Below, piece after piece: positions 1 through 8,821 of a DNA stretch of 64,000 bases. The DNA lies in the NCBI RefSeq assembly GCF_003815875.1, contig NZ_CP033924.1, forward strand, positions 3,410,001-3,474,000. The letters are read 5' to 3'. Under the pieces are notes generated by a model. That model saw only the letters and a program-made list of their open reading frames with translations, was not told where the DNA came from and searched no databases. The translations under genes and the position numbers were made by a program. Origin of the DNA: Chryseobacterium lactis (GTDB lineage Bacteria; Bacteroidota; Bacteroidia; Flavobacteriales; Weeksellaceae). The number at the start of each line of letters is the position of its first letter. Position 1 is the stretch's first letter.

Positions 1-1102
1 ACATTTTGGCGACATAATCTGCTCCTTCCTGCTCTCCTTCGTATACCAGTTCAATTTTTCCTGTAATGGACGGAACAATTGACATAAAATCAAGCAAACG
101 AACTGTAGTTTTTTCAGTACCGGATTCTATTAAACGCAGCTTTGCAGCAGCTATTAAATTCTCCATAGCACTGATGGTTAAACGTGCACTTACACCGCTT
201 TTAGCATCAACATATTCGCTGTCGCGGGCTGCAAAAGCAACTTCTTCCAAGAGGTTTTTTGCAAGATCGGGAACTTGTATCTGTGATTGGTCTTCAGCTG
301 AAATCCTGGCTTCCTGCTCCGTAATATGTCTGGCAAGAGCAATCGTTTTAGGATAATGAGTAAAGATCTGTGACCCGATTCTGTCTTTCAACGGGGTTAC
401 GATACTTCCTCTATTGGTATAATCTTCCGGGTTGGCCGTGAAGACAAATTGAATATCAAGAGGCATTCTGAGCTGGAATCCACGGATCTGAATATCTCCT
501 TCCTGCAAAATGTTAAATAATGAAACCTGAATCCTTGCCTGTAAATCCGGCAGTTCATTGAGTACAAATATAGAACGGTTGGCACGGGGAATCATTCCGT
601 AGTGAAGAACTCTCTCGTCCGAATAAGGCAATTTTAAAGTTGCTGCTTTAATGGGATCAATATCTCCAATTAGATCAGCGACATTTACATCGGGAGTGGC
701 TAGCTTTTCAAAGAAACGATCGGAGCGGTGTACCCACGAAATAGGAGTTTGGTCACCCATTTCTGCAATCAGGTCTTTGGCATATTTGGAAATAGGGTGA
801 AACGGGCTGTCATTAATTTCAGATCCCTTTACAATAGGCATGTATTCATCCAAAAGGTCTACCATGCTTCTTGCAATCCTTGTTTTCGCCTGTCCGCGCA
901 AGCCAAGCAGATTGATGTGATGACCGGCCAGAATTGCTTTTTTCAACTGTGGAATTACGGTATCTTCATACCCCCAAAGTCCTTCGAATACAGGTTCTTT
1001 TGCCTTGATTCTTGAAATTAAATTAGCCTGGATTTCTTCATTGATTGTTTGATCAGTATACCCGGATTTTTTTAATTCTTTGAATGTAATATCGTTTTTC
1101 AT
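1..1102 (-). CDS. MoxR/magnesium-chelatase-like AAA+ ATPase (3' end outside window)
   Basis: Partial gene: the start codon is at 1102-1100 and the reading frame runs off the left edge. About 367 residues are visible. A Walker A-like stretch GLRGQAKT lies near residues 67-74, a Walker B-like FVLNELPDL near 179-187 (Asn where Asp is usual, followed by Glu) and a sensor-1-like FTANPEDYTNRG near 221-232. This resembles the ChlI/MoxR branch of AAA+ proteins, which remodel partner proteins together with a VWA subunit. The partner is the gene just upstream on the same strand, 75 bases away, so the two probably form an operon. The substrate is unknown. Confidence 0.85.
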   Translation of the reverse strand, partial: MKNDITFKELKKSGYTDQTINEEIQANLISRIKAKEPVFEGLWGYEDTVIPQLKKAILAGHHINLLGLRGQAKTRIARSMVDLLDEYMPIVKGSEINDSPFHPISKYAKDLIAEMGDQTPISWVHRSDRFFEKLATPDVNVADLIGDIDPIKAATLKLPYSDERVLHYGMIPRANRSIFVLNELPDLQARIQVSLFNILQEGDIQIRGFQLRMPLDIQFVFTANPEDYTNRGSIVTPLKDRIGSQIFTHYPKTIALARHITEQEARISAEDQSQIQVPDLAKNLLEEVAFAARDSEYVDAKSGVSARLTISAMENLIAAAKLRLIESGTEKTTVRLLDFMSIVPSITGKIELVYEGEQEGADYVAKM

Positions 1103-1177
1103 TTTCTTGTAAGTAATAATAATTATCTGATGAGAAATATAATTGGAATGCTTTAAAATCTTTAATCCAGCATTCGG

Positions 1178-2371
1178 TTATATTCTCCTTATTCTGTTTT
1201 TTTCGTAATCTTCAAAAATCATTTGCCCCAAACCGGATAAACCTGTTAAAAATGCTTTTCCTTTGTTCTGAGCTGTAAATGCTTCCACAAACTGACGCAG
1301 GTAAGGGTCCTGAGCAATCATAAAGGTTGTGATCGGAATTTTCAATTTTCTGGCCTGTGCCGCTTTATTGAGACACTGGTTCACAATCATTTCATCCAAA
1401 CCGTAGCTATTTGTATAAAATTCTCCGGTAGGAAGCTGAATACAGCTTGGTTTTCCGTCAGTAATCATGAAAATTTGCTTGTTGGTATTCCTTTTTCTGC
1501 GAAGAATATCCATTGCCAGCTCCAAACCGGCCACTGTATTGGTATGATAAGGCCCGACTTTGAGATAAGGAAGATCCTTTATTTTAATAGGCCACGCTTC
1601 GTTTCCGAATACAATAATATCAATGGAATCTTTGGGATATTTTCGTTTAATTAATTCTACCAAAGCCATAGCCACTTTTTTAGCAGGAGTGATGCGGTCT
1701 TCACCATATAAAATCATGGAGTGACTAATATCAATCATCAACACTGTACTCATTTGAGCCTTGTGCTTGGTTTCTTCTACTATAAGGTCGTCTTCGGTTA
1801 AACGAAGGTCAGCGATTCCGTTATTGATCTGGGCATTTTTTAAACTTTCGGTCATGTTGACTACCGAGAGATCATCTCCATATTGAAAAGAACGATTTTC
1901 GCCATCGCGTTCATCTCCAACTCCTGTCTTTGTTGTGCGATGATTTCCTGTGCCGCTTTTTTTCAGTTTTCCAAAAATCTGATCTAATGCATATTCCCGT
2001 AATGCTGCTTCCAGTTTGGGCGTCAACACATTTTTTCCTTTTCCTTGTCCGGAATTGCCTTCCTCAGGGTCTTCCTGTTTGATATAGCCACGCTTTTTCA
2101 AATCTTCTTCAAAATCCTGAAGGGTATATTCGTCATTGAAAATATCATATTCTTTATCAAGCATGTCAAGCCATTCAAAAGCTTCCTCGATATCTCCGGA
2201 AGTGTGGGTGAGCAAATCTTTGAAAATATCAAAGACCCGGTCGAAGTTTGATAATTCTTCGGGGACATGTTTACTGAAGGTAAAGCCTTGCTTAGAATTA
2301 AATTCTTTACTAGTCATAAGATAATGAAGCTGTTTTGCTGTTATTTGCTTTTGAATCCTTACCGTTATCAT
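1178..2371 (-). CDS. VWA-domain partner of the AAA+ ATPase
   Basis: A 397-residue soluble protein. The C-terminal half holds a von Willebrand A fold with an intact metal-ion-dependent adhesion site: DISHS at about 214-218, a Thr in the NTVAGLE stretch, and ITDGKPS further on. The N-terminal half is acidic and helical with no domain I recognise. VWA proteins of this kind act as the substrate-binding or adaptor half of MoxR/ChlI-type ATPase machines, and the ATPase follows on the same strand. The start is uncertain: an ATG at 2314 (MTSKEFNSK...) would remove 19 unremarkable residues and may be the true one. Confidence 0.8.
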   Translation of the reverse strand: MITVRIQKQITAKQLHYLMTSKEFNSKQGFTFSKHVPEELSNFDRVFDIFKDLLTHTSGDIEEAFEWLDMLDKEYDIFNDEYTLQDFEEDLKKRGYIKQEDPEEGNSGQGKGKNVLTPKLEAALREYALDQIFGKLKKSGTGNHRTTKTGVGDERDGENRSFQYGDDLSVVNMTESLKNAQINNGIADLRLTEDDLIVEETKHKAQMSTVLMIDISHSMILYGEDRITPAKKVAMALVELIKRKYPKDSIDIIVFGNEAWPIKIKDLPYLKVGPYHTNTVAGLELAMDILRRKRNTNKQIFMITDGKPSCIQLPTGEFYTNSYGLDEMIVNQCLNKAAQARKLKIPITTFMIAQDPYLRQFVEAFTAQNKGKAFLTGLSGLGQMIFEDYEKNRIRRI

Positions 2372-2567
2372 TGAAGATAGAGGCTTTAACGTATTTCTTC
2401 AATTTCATTGAGTATTGGCAAAGACTACTTCGTTTCAAACTGAAAAGTTAGGAAAATATCGGCTGAAGAACATCAAAGGAAAATAGATAATACTAATCAT
2501 GATGATATGGATTTGGAATATTGTGAGAATTGAGAACGATCAATTTTGAGAATGTGGTTTTCCGTAA

Positions 2568-2596
2568 TTGACGCTCCTTTGTTGTTTATATATTTG
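2568..2596 (+). promoter_or_regulatory. Bacteroidota-type promoter for the zinc-ribbon gene
   Basis: TTG at 2568-2570, an 18-base spacer, then TATATTTG at 2589-2596, which fits the TAnnTTTG -7 element exactly. Expected transcription start is near 2603, about 60 bases before the start codon. The rest of the 291-base gap 2372-2662 shows nothing else I can name. Confidence 0.5.
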
Positions 2597-2662
2597 ATTA
2601 TAGATCAAGTTGATTTTTAATTTAAAATAATAAAGTTTAAGAATAAAAATAAAAGAAAAATA

Positions 2663-3586
2663 ATGAAAATTCTAGTATGTGAAATGTGTAATAGCACCAA
2701 TTTGGTGAAAGAACAAGATGTTATAACGTGTCAATCCTGTGGTGCCACGTTTTCGACGGATAAAGTCGAAAAAACAGTATCTGATGAGACTCTCGAAGTT
2801 ACAGGAACTGTGAAAATTGATGTGTCATCTGAATTGACAAATCTTTATGAAATTGCCAGAAGAGCGAAAGAAAGTAATAATAATGAAAATGCTCTTCGAT
2901 ATTATGATATGATTCTAATTAAAGATCCAAACAGTTGGGAAGCTAATTTTTATGTTGTTTATTGTAAGGCAATGTTATGCAAAATTGGTGAAATTGAAAT
3001 AGGAGCTGTGTCAGTTAATAATTGTATAGACTCAACTTTAAATTTAGTTAAAAGTAATATTGCAGATAATGATAAGCAGAGGATTGTTATTAGAGAACTC
3101 AATATGCGTTTATCTTCTATTTCTGAAATGCTTTACAATGCAGCAAAAAATAATTACAATTCCATTGATGCTCAAATTAGAAATAAGTACACTCAGCAGT
3201 ATATCAATAATGCTTCTTCATGCGCAAATATTGTATATAAATTTGGTGATCGCCTGAGTGTAGTATTTGATGATGTCTATGGTGATTTTTCGTCAGCGGC
3301 ATGGAAAGTTGGAGTCAAAATGCATTGTGAATATATGAGTTTACTTCAAAACAAGAAATTAAATAACGATTTAATTAATCAATACGTTGAAAAAATAAAA
3401 AAGCATGATGCATCTTATCAAGCCCCTGTTTTTAATATATCGCAAGGGGCCTGTTACATTGCTACTGCAGTTTATGGCTCTTATGACTGTTCTGAAGTTT
3501 GGATATTAAGACGATTTAGAGATCAGATAAAACATGGTATGGAAAATTTTTTATTTCGATTTATTATAAAACTAGCCCAATTATGA
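2663..3586 (+). CDS. Zinc-ribbon, TPR-like protein with CYIATAVYGS C-terminal box, frameshifted at its end
   Basis: 307 residues as read. The N-terminus is a zinc ribbon (C6-x2-C9 and C23-x2-C26), followed by a helical, TPR-like middle and, near residue 270, a box beginning CYIATAVYGSYDC and continuing LRRFRD. I associate this box with a CFI-box-type C-terminal domain in zinc-ribbon proteins of unknown function, many of them in Firmicutes. After LRRFRD the frame is lost: the residues read here no longer resemble the family, but the expected continuation (TWYGKFF... to NTPYQDK) is intact in the -1 frame up to 3702. The gene looks AT-richer than its neighbours, which could mean transfer. Function unknown. 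Confidence 0.65.
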   Translation: MKILVCEMCNSTNLVKEQDVITCQSCGATFSTDKVEKTVSDETLEVTGTVKIDVSSELTNLYEIARRAKESNNNENALRYYDMILIKDPNSWEANFYVVYCKAMLCKIGEIEIGAVSVNNCIDSTLNLVKSNIADNDKQRIVIRELNMRLSSISEMLYNAAKNNYNSIDAQIRNKYTQQYINNASSCANIVYKFGDRLSVVFDDVYGDFSSAAWKVGVKMHCEYMSLLQNKKLNNDLINQYVEKIKKHDASYQAPVFNISQGACYIATAVYGSYDCSEVWILRRFRDQIKHGMENFLFRFIIKLAQL

Positions 3587-3702
3587 TACGGTGGTTTGGT
3601 AAAACTGCATGGTTTAAAAAGGTATGGAGATTATTATTGGATAAGTTGACTGAAAGATTATATAATAAAGGAACTAAAAATACACCATATCAGGATAAAT
3701 AG
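3532..3702 (+). pseudogene. Displaced C-terminal end of the zinc-ribbon protein (-1 frame)
   Basis: 56 residues followed by a TAG, in the -1 frame relative to the gene at 2663. It begins TWYGKFFISIYYKTSP and ends NTPYQDK, with WFGKTAWFKK in the middle, the conserved tail expected straight after the LRRFRD box. From memory of the family there are usually about five residues between the RFRD Asp and TWYG; here there is room for about three, so a small deletion near 3521-3532 would explain the frame change. A sequencing error or ribosomal frameshift cannot be excluded. Confidence 0.6.
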
Positions 3703-3738
3703 ATACTCATATTAACGAATTGTCCATACTTGTATAGT

Positions 3739-3770
3739 AGTAAAGCCTCAGAAAAATCTGAGGCTTTACT
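3739..3770. terminator. Hairpin terminator after the zinc-ribbon gene
   Basis: Perfect 13-bp stem (AGTAAAGCCTCAG, 3739-3751, with its complement at 3758-3770) around a six-base A-rich loop. It sits 37 bases after the stop of the frameshifted tail, which supports 3702 as the original gene end. Confidence 0.7.
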
Positions 3771-4047
3771 TATTGTTAATGAACTTTGACATTGATTGTG
3801 AATTTTTGTTCAGGATGGGACAATATTCCTGCGATGGGTAAAGGCATAACGCATGATAAAACATGAAAAAAGAGAATATTAAGGAAATATTAATTTTTTT
3901 ACGTAATCTCAATTTTTTTGTATCTCAGCTAGAAAATATATTTATGTTAATGAAATTTGAATTTTTATGCGTAATTTACTGTGGAGTAGAATTGAATTTT
4001 TTAATTTTTATTAAAAAAATACTATTATAAGAAGACGAAAATTAACT

Positions 4048-4055
4048 TAACTTTG
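4048..4055 (+). promoter_or_regulatory. Candidate -7 element for the kinase/regulator operon
   Basis: TAACTTTG fits TAnnTTTG and is followed by C, as in several other promoters of this window. No TTG is seen at the -33 position. It lies 115 bases before the kinase start codon. Confidence 0.35.
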
Positions 4056-4170
4056 CTAAAATGAATCATATACAGCTTTTGCATAATTTTAAGTAATAAA
4101 GTGATATTATTCAAAAACTAATACCAGAGAACTTCAATAAACAGAAAATTAATTTAGCTGACAGGTAGAT

Positions 4171-5898
4171 ATGAAATATAAATTCTTAAATTTTAAATTG
4201 AGGAAAGTTGTTCATTACTCTTTGATCCTGTGTATTTTATTGATACAGGTGATCATAGCCATCTTTTTTTACAACGAATTTGTCAATGAGAGAAAGCTGA
4301 AATTTATTAAAAATCAGCTGGAAGAAAGCAGGGCATTGGGAGGATTGACGGATAATTCCAGAAAAGATTTTATGGAAGCCCAGGCACATCTTCAAAAATA
4401 TATGGCTACCCAGGACAATAAAGATCTACAGCTTTATTTTCAGTCACTTCAGAAATTGAAAAATAATTTCGACAGAATAAGTGCGTATGAAAATACAAGT
4501 CCAAGGCTGAAAGATATGCTTACTCAGCGCAAGAAAGATACTATAAAAGTAACGAGGCTGAAAACATTGATCGATTCTGTATATAAAACTTCTTTGAACC
4601 CGCCGGCAAAAATAGAGGACAAGCAGTATGAGCCGGAGAAGTATAAGAATAATTTTGAAGATTTCAATATTCAAACCCGCACCTATGCTGATACTATTAA
4701 AAAGAAAGGTTTCATGGGTCGTTTGAAAGATGCGATTACAGGTAATGTGGAAGTTCAGAAGGAAAGTACCGTGGTTACAATGACCAATAACAAAGCCGTA
4801 GATCTTTCGAACTTAAAATCAAAGATGGATAATGTAATGAAGTCTATGGATAAGCATTATGCTGCTGAAGTTAAAAAAGTTCAGTTGTACGCTGCTAAAA
4901 ACCAAAAAGAGAATGTCCGTTTTTACAGTAATTTCAGCAAATTGTTGGTATATAGCAACGGTTTGATAGAAGTTTATGAAAATGCTATCAAGGATTTTAA
5001 ATCGGAACTGGAAAAAGAATACAATCAGCAAAGTTCAGACAATAATAAGATCAGAAGGTATCTGGTGTTAGGCTTGATGGTTCTGATGTTTATTGTTTCC
5101 ATTCTGATCATGTACTTTACAAGGGTTGCCTTTATTTATGAAAGGAAGCTTAATGCAGCGAATGAGGAAATTAATAACAACCTTAATTTCAAAAACAGAA
5201 TATTGGGAATGCTGAGTCATGATCTGAGATCTCCTTTAAAAATTATAAATATTTTCATCGATAAAATCTACAGGACTACACAGGATGAGACAATTAAGGA
5301 TTATCTGAAATCCATAAAGTTTACCAACAGTACTTTGCTTCTGCAATCGAATCAGATTCTGGAGTATACCAAAAACCAGGATGCTGAGAAAAAGCTTATC
5401 AACACGGTTTTTAATCTTAAAGAAGAGGTGAATTCTATCGTAAAAGTCATTACTCCTTATATTGAAACCCGAAATAATAAGTTTGTGGTGTCTGATATGA
5501 TTCCTGAAAATATGATAGTGCATTCTGACAGTATCAGAATCAATCAGATCTTTATGAACATTTTGGGAAATGCCAACAAGTTTACCGAAAACGGACAGAT
5601 TGATCTTACCATGATCACCGAACCGATGGATAAAAACAGGATTGCACTTACAACAACGGTGACTGATACAGGAATCGGAATCTCAGAATCAGATTTAAAA
5701 AAGATTTTTGAGCCTTATTACCAGGGTACGGTTTCTGATGAGGTGGATAATCTTGGTGCAGGGTTAGGGCTTAATTTATGTAAAGAAATTGTAGAGCTTT
5801 TTGATGGTGATATTTCTGTTTCCAGTAAGTTGCATAAAGGAACAAAGATTACGTTCAGATTAATTTTAAATACTAATAATAATGGAGTTAAAAATTGA
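4171..5898 (+). CDS. Membrane sensor histidine kinase
   Basis: 575 residues. A membrane segment near residues 13-35 is followed by a long, charged, probably helical periplasmic region, a second membrane segment near 296-316, and then the kinase core: phosphoacceptor box LSHDLRSP with His350, N box NILGNANKFTENG near 463, G1 DTGIGI near 498 and G2 GAGLGLNLC. It should autophosphorylate on His350 and pass the phosphate to the response regulator whose gene overlaps its last 17 bases. No known sensor domain is recognisable in the periplasmic part, so the signal is unknown. Confidence 0.9.
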   Translation: MKYKFLNFKLRKVVHYSLILCILLIQVIIAIFFYNEFVNERKLKFIKNQLEESRALGGLTDNSRKDFMEAQAHLQKYMATQDNKDLQLYFQSLQKLKNNFDRISAYENTSPRLKDMLTQRKKDTIKVTRLKTLIDSVYKTSLNPPAKIEDKQYEPEKYKNNFEDFNIQTRTYADTIKKKGFMGRLKDAITGNVEVQKESTVVTMTNNKAVDLSNLKSKMDNVMKSMDKHYAAEVKKVQLYAAKNQKENVRFYSNFSKLLVYSNGLIEVYENAIKDFKSELEKEYNQQSSDNNKIRRYLVLGLMVLMFIVSILIMYFTRVAFIYERKLNAANEEINNNLNFKNRILGMLSHDLRSPLKIINIFIDKIYRTTQDETIKDYLKSIKFTNSTLLLQSNQILEYTKNQDAEKKLINTVFNLKEEVNSIVKVITPYIETRNNKFVVSDMIPENMIVHSDSIRINQIFMNILGNANKFTENGQIDLTMITEPMDKNRIALTTTVTDTGIGISESDLKKIFEPYYQGTVSDEVDNLGAGLGLNLCKEIVELFDGDISVSSKLHKGTKITFRLILNTNNNGVKN

Positions 5899-6535
5899 GA
5901 ATAAAGAAATTATATTCCTTCTCGCAGATGATCATAGTATCGTAAGACAAGGGATGGAGATTGTCATCAATGAAATTGCTCCCAATGCAAAGGTATATCA
6001 TACTTCCTCTTTGGAACAGATCACCGAACTGATAGAATCGAAGGGAATCGAAATGGCAATTATCGATGCTCATTTCCCGCATGGAAACAGTTTACACATT
6101 TTACCTCAGATAAAAAGTGCACACCCCGATATTAAAATTTTGATTTTCACAGGGCTTGAAGAAGAACTCTACGCGCTTAAATTTATCAAGGCAGGAGCCA
6201 ATGGCTACCTTAGTAAATTGAGTGAGGAAGACGAAATAAAGGAAGCGCTTTTACATTTTATTCAGAAAGGGGAATATTTTTCGGATGTTTCCCGGCAATT
6301 ATTGGTTCAGTTTATGTATAACCCGAATTTAATCAGTCCCTTAAGCTCTTTAACAAAGCGTGAGTTGGAAATTGCTGAATTGTATGCGGAAGGATACGGA
6401 AATCTTGAGATTGCCAATCAATTGAATATCAAGCAAAATACCGTCAGCACAATCAAGAAAAATATATTTGAAAAGCTAAAAATAGAAAATCTTGTTGAGC
6501 TGGTTGATCTGATCAAAACACACCATAAAATCTAG
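5882..6535 (+). CDS. NarL/FixJ-type response regulator (REC-LuxR HTH)
   Basis: 217 residues. An N-terminal receiver domain has the acidic pair ADDH, phosphoacceptor Asp62 in AIIDAHFP, the Thr in FTG and the Lys in YLSKL. A C-terminal LuxR/GerE helix-turn-helix runs from LTKRELEIAELYAEG to IFEKLKI. The start codon lies inside the end of the kinase gene (17-base overlap), so the two are co-translated partners. The large inverted repeat at 6556-6626 and the orphan terminator unit directly downstream are possible targets, which is inference. Confidence 0.9.
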   Translation: MELKIENKEIIFLLADDHSIVRQGMEIVINEIAPNAKVYHTSSLEQITELIESKGIEMAIIDAHFPHGNSLHILPQIKSAHPDIKILIFTGLEEELYALKFIKAGANGYLSKLSEEDEIKEALLHFIQKGEYFSDVSRQLLVQFMYNPNLISPLSSLTKRELEIAELYAEGYGNLEIANQLNIKQNTVSTIKKNIFEKLKIENLVELVDLIKTHHKI

Positions 6536-6555
6536 CCTTTTTATACTCTTTTTCA

Positions 6556-6626
6556 TCATCAAAATACGATATCGATAAATATCTATAAAACCACCGAGAT
6601 GTATCGATGGGTATCGTAGGTGATGA
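6556..6626. repeat. Long imperfect inverted repeat downstream of the response regulator
   Basis: Outer arms TCATCA (6556-6561) and TGATGA (6621-6626) enclose inner arms TACGATATCGATA (6565-6577) and TATCGA-tggg-TATCGTA (6602-6618), which pair over 13 bp apart from a four-base bulge. There is no T-run after it, so it is not an ordinary terminator. It could be an operator, or an RNA structure at the end of the regulator message. Confidence 0.5.
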
Positions 6627-6641
6627 TATTCTGTAATGTCG

Positions 6642-6914
6642 TTACTTTGTAGTAGAAAATTTACCTAATGAGAAAAACGCAAAATTAAATGATTATTTTA
6701 CTTTTTTGCAGCCAGGTAAATGATTATGACTATTAGAATAATAAACTATAGTACTATACGAATACAAATGATGAAAAGAAATATATAGAAGCGTATGTGA
6801 CCTTACCGACTTCTTGGAAAAAAAGCCAAAAAAACACAAATACACATAAAGAAGTTGAAAAAAAGGTCTTATAAGGCAAGTTCCCAAAAAGGAGGCGAGA
6901 GAGGCCTCCTTTTT
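6642..6914 (+). ncRNA. Candidate small transcript ending at a strong terminator
   Basis: A near-consensus -7 element TTACTTTG at 6642-6649 and the terminator at 6886-6914 bracket about 250 bases with no substantial ATG frame. ATG frames here encode only about 6, 15 and 22 residues. A 25-codon GTG frame at 6797-6874, Lys/Thr-rich and beginning VTLPTSWKKSQK, ends 11 bases before the hairpin and could be a small protein. The rest of the 6536-7105 gap shows nothing else. Confidence 0.25.
6886..6914 (+). terminator. Strong intrinsic terminator
   Basis: Perfect 11-bp stem AAAAAGGAGGC / GCCTCCTTTTT around a seven-base loop, continuing into a T-run. It lies 350 bases after the response-regulator stop with no evident gene in between. 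Confidence 0.85.
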
Positions 6915-7087
6915 TTATTTTCTAATAATCAAGGCCTTTTCTGGTGCCTTAAAATATAGGGAACTCGTTATAACTTTTAATGATATGCTATCGTTTTTGA
7001 GATTTCTTTTTTTACATATACTTTAAAAAACAGATTAAAGAGACTCTTTTTTTATCAAATGATAAATCAATGCTCAAACCTATCCTT

Positions 7088-7095
7088 TAGTTTTG
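7088..7095 (+). promoter_or_regulatory. -7 element of the ACT-domain gene
   Basis: TAGTTTTG fits TAnnTTTG. The start codon is only 11 bases downstream, so the message would be leaderless or nearly so. Confidence 0.4.
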
Positions 7096-7105
7096 CATAA
7101 AAAAG

Positions 7106-7504
7106 ATGTCAGGAGAAAAAGATTTAAAAGTACTGCTTCAACATATGGAGCCCATATTGAATCCGGGAGAATATGTTTTTTGTACTATTGAAGATCTGAG
7201 CCAGATTCCAGAGATAAAACAGATTTTATTTTTCTTCAGAGAAGCTGAAGCAATTACCGTTGTTGTCGAAAAGAAGATTGCAGATCAATGGCAGTGGAAG
7301 TATACCTATATTGCTTCCTGGATTAGTTTGAATATTCACTCTTCACTGGAGGCAGTGGGCTTAACAGCCGCTTTTGCCAATGCTTTGAAAAAGGAAAATA
7401 TAAGTTGTAATGTGGTAGCGGCTTATTATCACGATCATATCTTTGTTTCAACAGAGGATGCCGATAAAGCGATGACAGCTTTGAATCTGCTGAGAACAAC
7501 CTAG
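7106..7504 (+). CDS. ACT-domain protein of the DUF2241 type
   Basis: 132-residue soluble protein. It matches my memory of the small DUF2241/ACT-like family: an N-terminal stretch ending LNPGEYVFCTIED and a C-terminal ACT-like half with SWISLNIHSSLEAVGLTAAFANALKKENISCNVVAAYYHDHIFV. ACT modules bind small ligands, often amino acids, but the free-standing family has no firm function. It stands alone, preceded by its own promoter. Confidence 0.8.
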   Translation: MSGEKDLKVLLQHMEPILNPGEYVFCTIEDLSQIPEIKQILFFFREAEAITVVVEKKIADQWQWKYTYIASWISLNIHSSLEAVGLTAAFANALKKENISCNVVAAYYHDHIFVSTEDADKAMTALNLLRTT

Positions 7505-7635
7505 ATTTATTTTAAATTTTCACCCTTCCAAATGTCTGATTGACTCCCTGAAATGCCTTGTTGGATAAGCTTTCGAGTGTTCCGTTTATGTTTGAGGTGT
7601 AGGTTTGCATCATAATCAAACAAAAATAAACTGCA

Positions 7636-8583
7636 ATGAAAACAATCAGAAAAATTTCCGTGGCAAGCCTTTTATGTCTAAGTCTTTTTACCGTAGTGAC
7701 CATGTCTTGTACGGAAGAAAATGAGCCTCCCACGTTACAGGAGATACAAAATCGTGACCACCAAACAGCCAAAACCCAATGGGTAAATGTTAAAGGCGTT
7801 GCTTTTGCCTACCGTGTGCTGGGAAAAGAAGATGGAATTCCATTGGTATTATTGCCCGGATTGGGAGGCTCTATGGATGATTGGGATCCTGCGGTAACCA
7901 ATGGACTGTCCAAAAAATATAAAGTAATTATTTTCGACAATAAAGGAGTTGCCACTTCAAAAGGAGATACACCGAATACGGTTCAGGCCATGGCTGATGA
8001 TGCCATCGATTTTATTCAGACCCTGAATCTGAATAAAGTTAATATTATGGGATTTTCAATGGGTGGTTTTGTGGCTCAGAGACTGGTTTTGACCAATCCT
8101 TCTTTAATCAATAAAGTAATCTTAACAGGAACCGGCCCACAGGGAGCAATCGGGTTATCCAACTTACCGAATATTATTGCTGGAACAGCCGGATTAAGTC
8201 CTGAAGCTTCCTTTCTGAAGTTTGGTTTTACAGAGTCTGCAACAAGTATCGCGGCGGGGAAAGCCTCTTTTGCGAGAATTCAGCTTCGTACCCATGAAAG
8301 AGATCTTCCATTAAGCGATGCGTCTTCAAATTCGCAGTTTACAGCAGTTTTAAGTTGGGCACAGCCTAACACCAATGCGCTTACAGAGCTGAAGAATATT
8401 AAAAATCCCGTACTTATCGTTCATGGCGAAAATGACCTTCCGGTTTCTGTTCAGAATGCGAAAAATACGGCTCAAAATATAGAACATGCAGAACTGGTGA
8501 TTTTGCCGGATTCAGGCCATGCTTCTTTTTTTCAGAATCATGGGGCTTTTGTAAGCAAGGCTATTGAGTTTTTAAGTAAATAA
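7636..8583 (+). CDS. Alpha/beta hydrolase, predicted lipoprotein
   Basis: 315 residues. The N-terminus is a lipoprotein signal with lipobox-like VTMSC (Cys25). The hydrolase fold shows the nucleophile elbow GFSMGG (Ser141), a probable acid Asp267 in VHGENDLPVS and His295 in DSGHASFF, with an oxyanion-type LPGLGGS near 73-79. It is therefore a probable active esterase or related hydrolase anchored to a membrane facing the periplasm or outside. Substrate unknown. It stands alone, closed by the terminator at 8701. Confidence 0.85.
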   Translation: MKTIRKISVASLLCLSLFTVVTMSCTEENEPPTLQEIQNRDHQTAKTQWVNVKGVAFAYRVLGKEDGIPLVLLPGLGGSMDDWDPAVTNGLSKKYKVIIFDNKGVATSKGDTPNTVQAMADDAIDFIQTLNLNKVNIMGFSMGGFVAQRLVLTNPSLINKVILTGTGPQGAIGLSNLPNIIAGTAGLSPEASFLKFGFTESATSIAAGKASFARIQLRTHERDLPLSDASSNSQFTAVLSWAQPNTNALTELKNIKNPVLIVHGENDLPVSVQNAKNTAQNIEHAELVILPDSGHASFFQNHGAFVSKAIEFLSK

Positions 8584-8700
8584 ACCGAGTCCAACTCAGG
8601 AAAAGAAAATGTTTAAACTTATTAAATAAAGTAAAGAAAAATACTGTTTCTCTCTTTTCAACTTTCACATTTATCTTTATTAAAGAGATTATTTTTCTAA

Positions 8701-8739
8701 ACCAATTACCCCGGCAACGAAGTTGCCGGGGTAATTGGT
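8701..8739. terminator. Bidirectional terminator between convergent genes
   Basis: Perfect 18-bp stem with a three-base GAA loop; arms at 8701-8718 and 8722-8739, GC-rich core CCCCGGCAAC. It lies between the hydrolase gene ending at 8583 and the opposing gene ending at 8822 and can serve both. Confidence 0.85.
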
Positions 8740-8821
8740 TTGTCAATTTCGATGGAAATGAATATAAAATCTAGAGAATAAATTTATTCCTTTGAAAAAT
8801 GACAGCAATAGACAAATTTTG

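Larger units (their letters stand above)
3703..4170. other. Intergenic region, 468 bases
   Basis: Holds the terminator at 3739-3770 and a candidate -7 element at 4048-4055. The remainder is AT-rich with no convincing reading frame on either strand. Confidence 0.6.

Noticed and set aside
66..1015. Plus-strand frames of about 95 codons in the first kilobase
   Set aside because: Antisense to the edge-truncated AAA+ gene, which has clear motifs on the minus strand.
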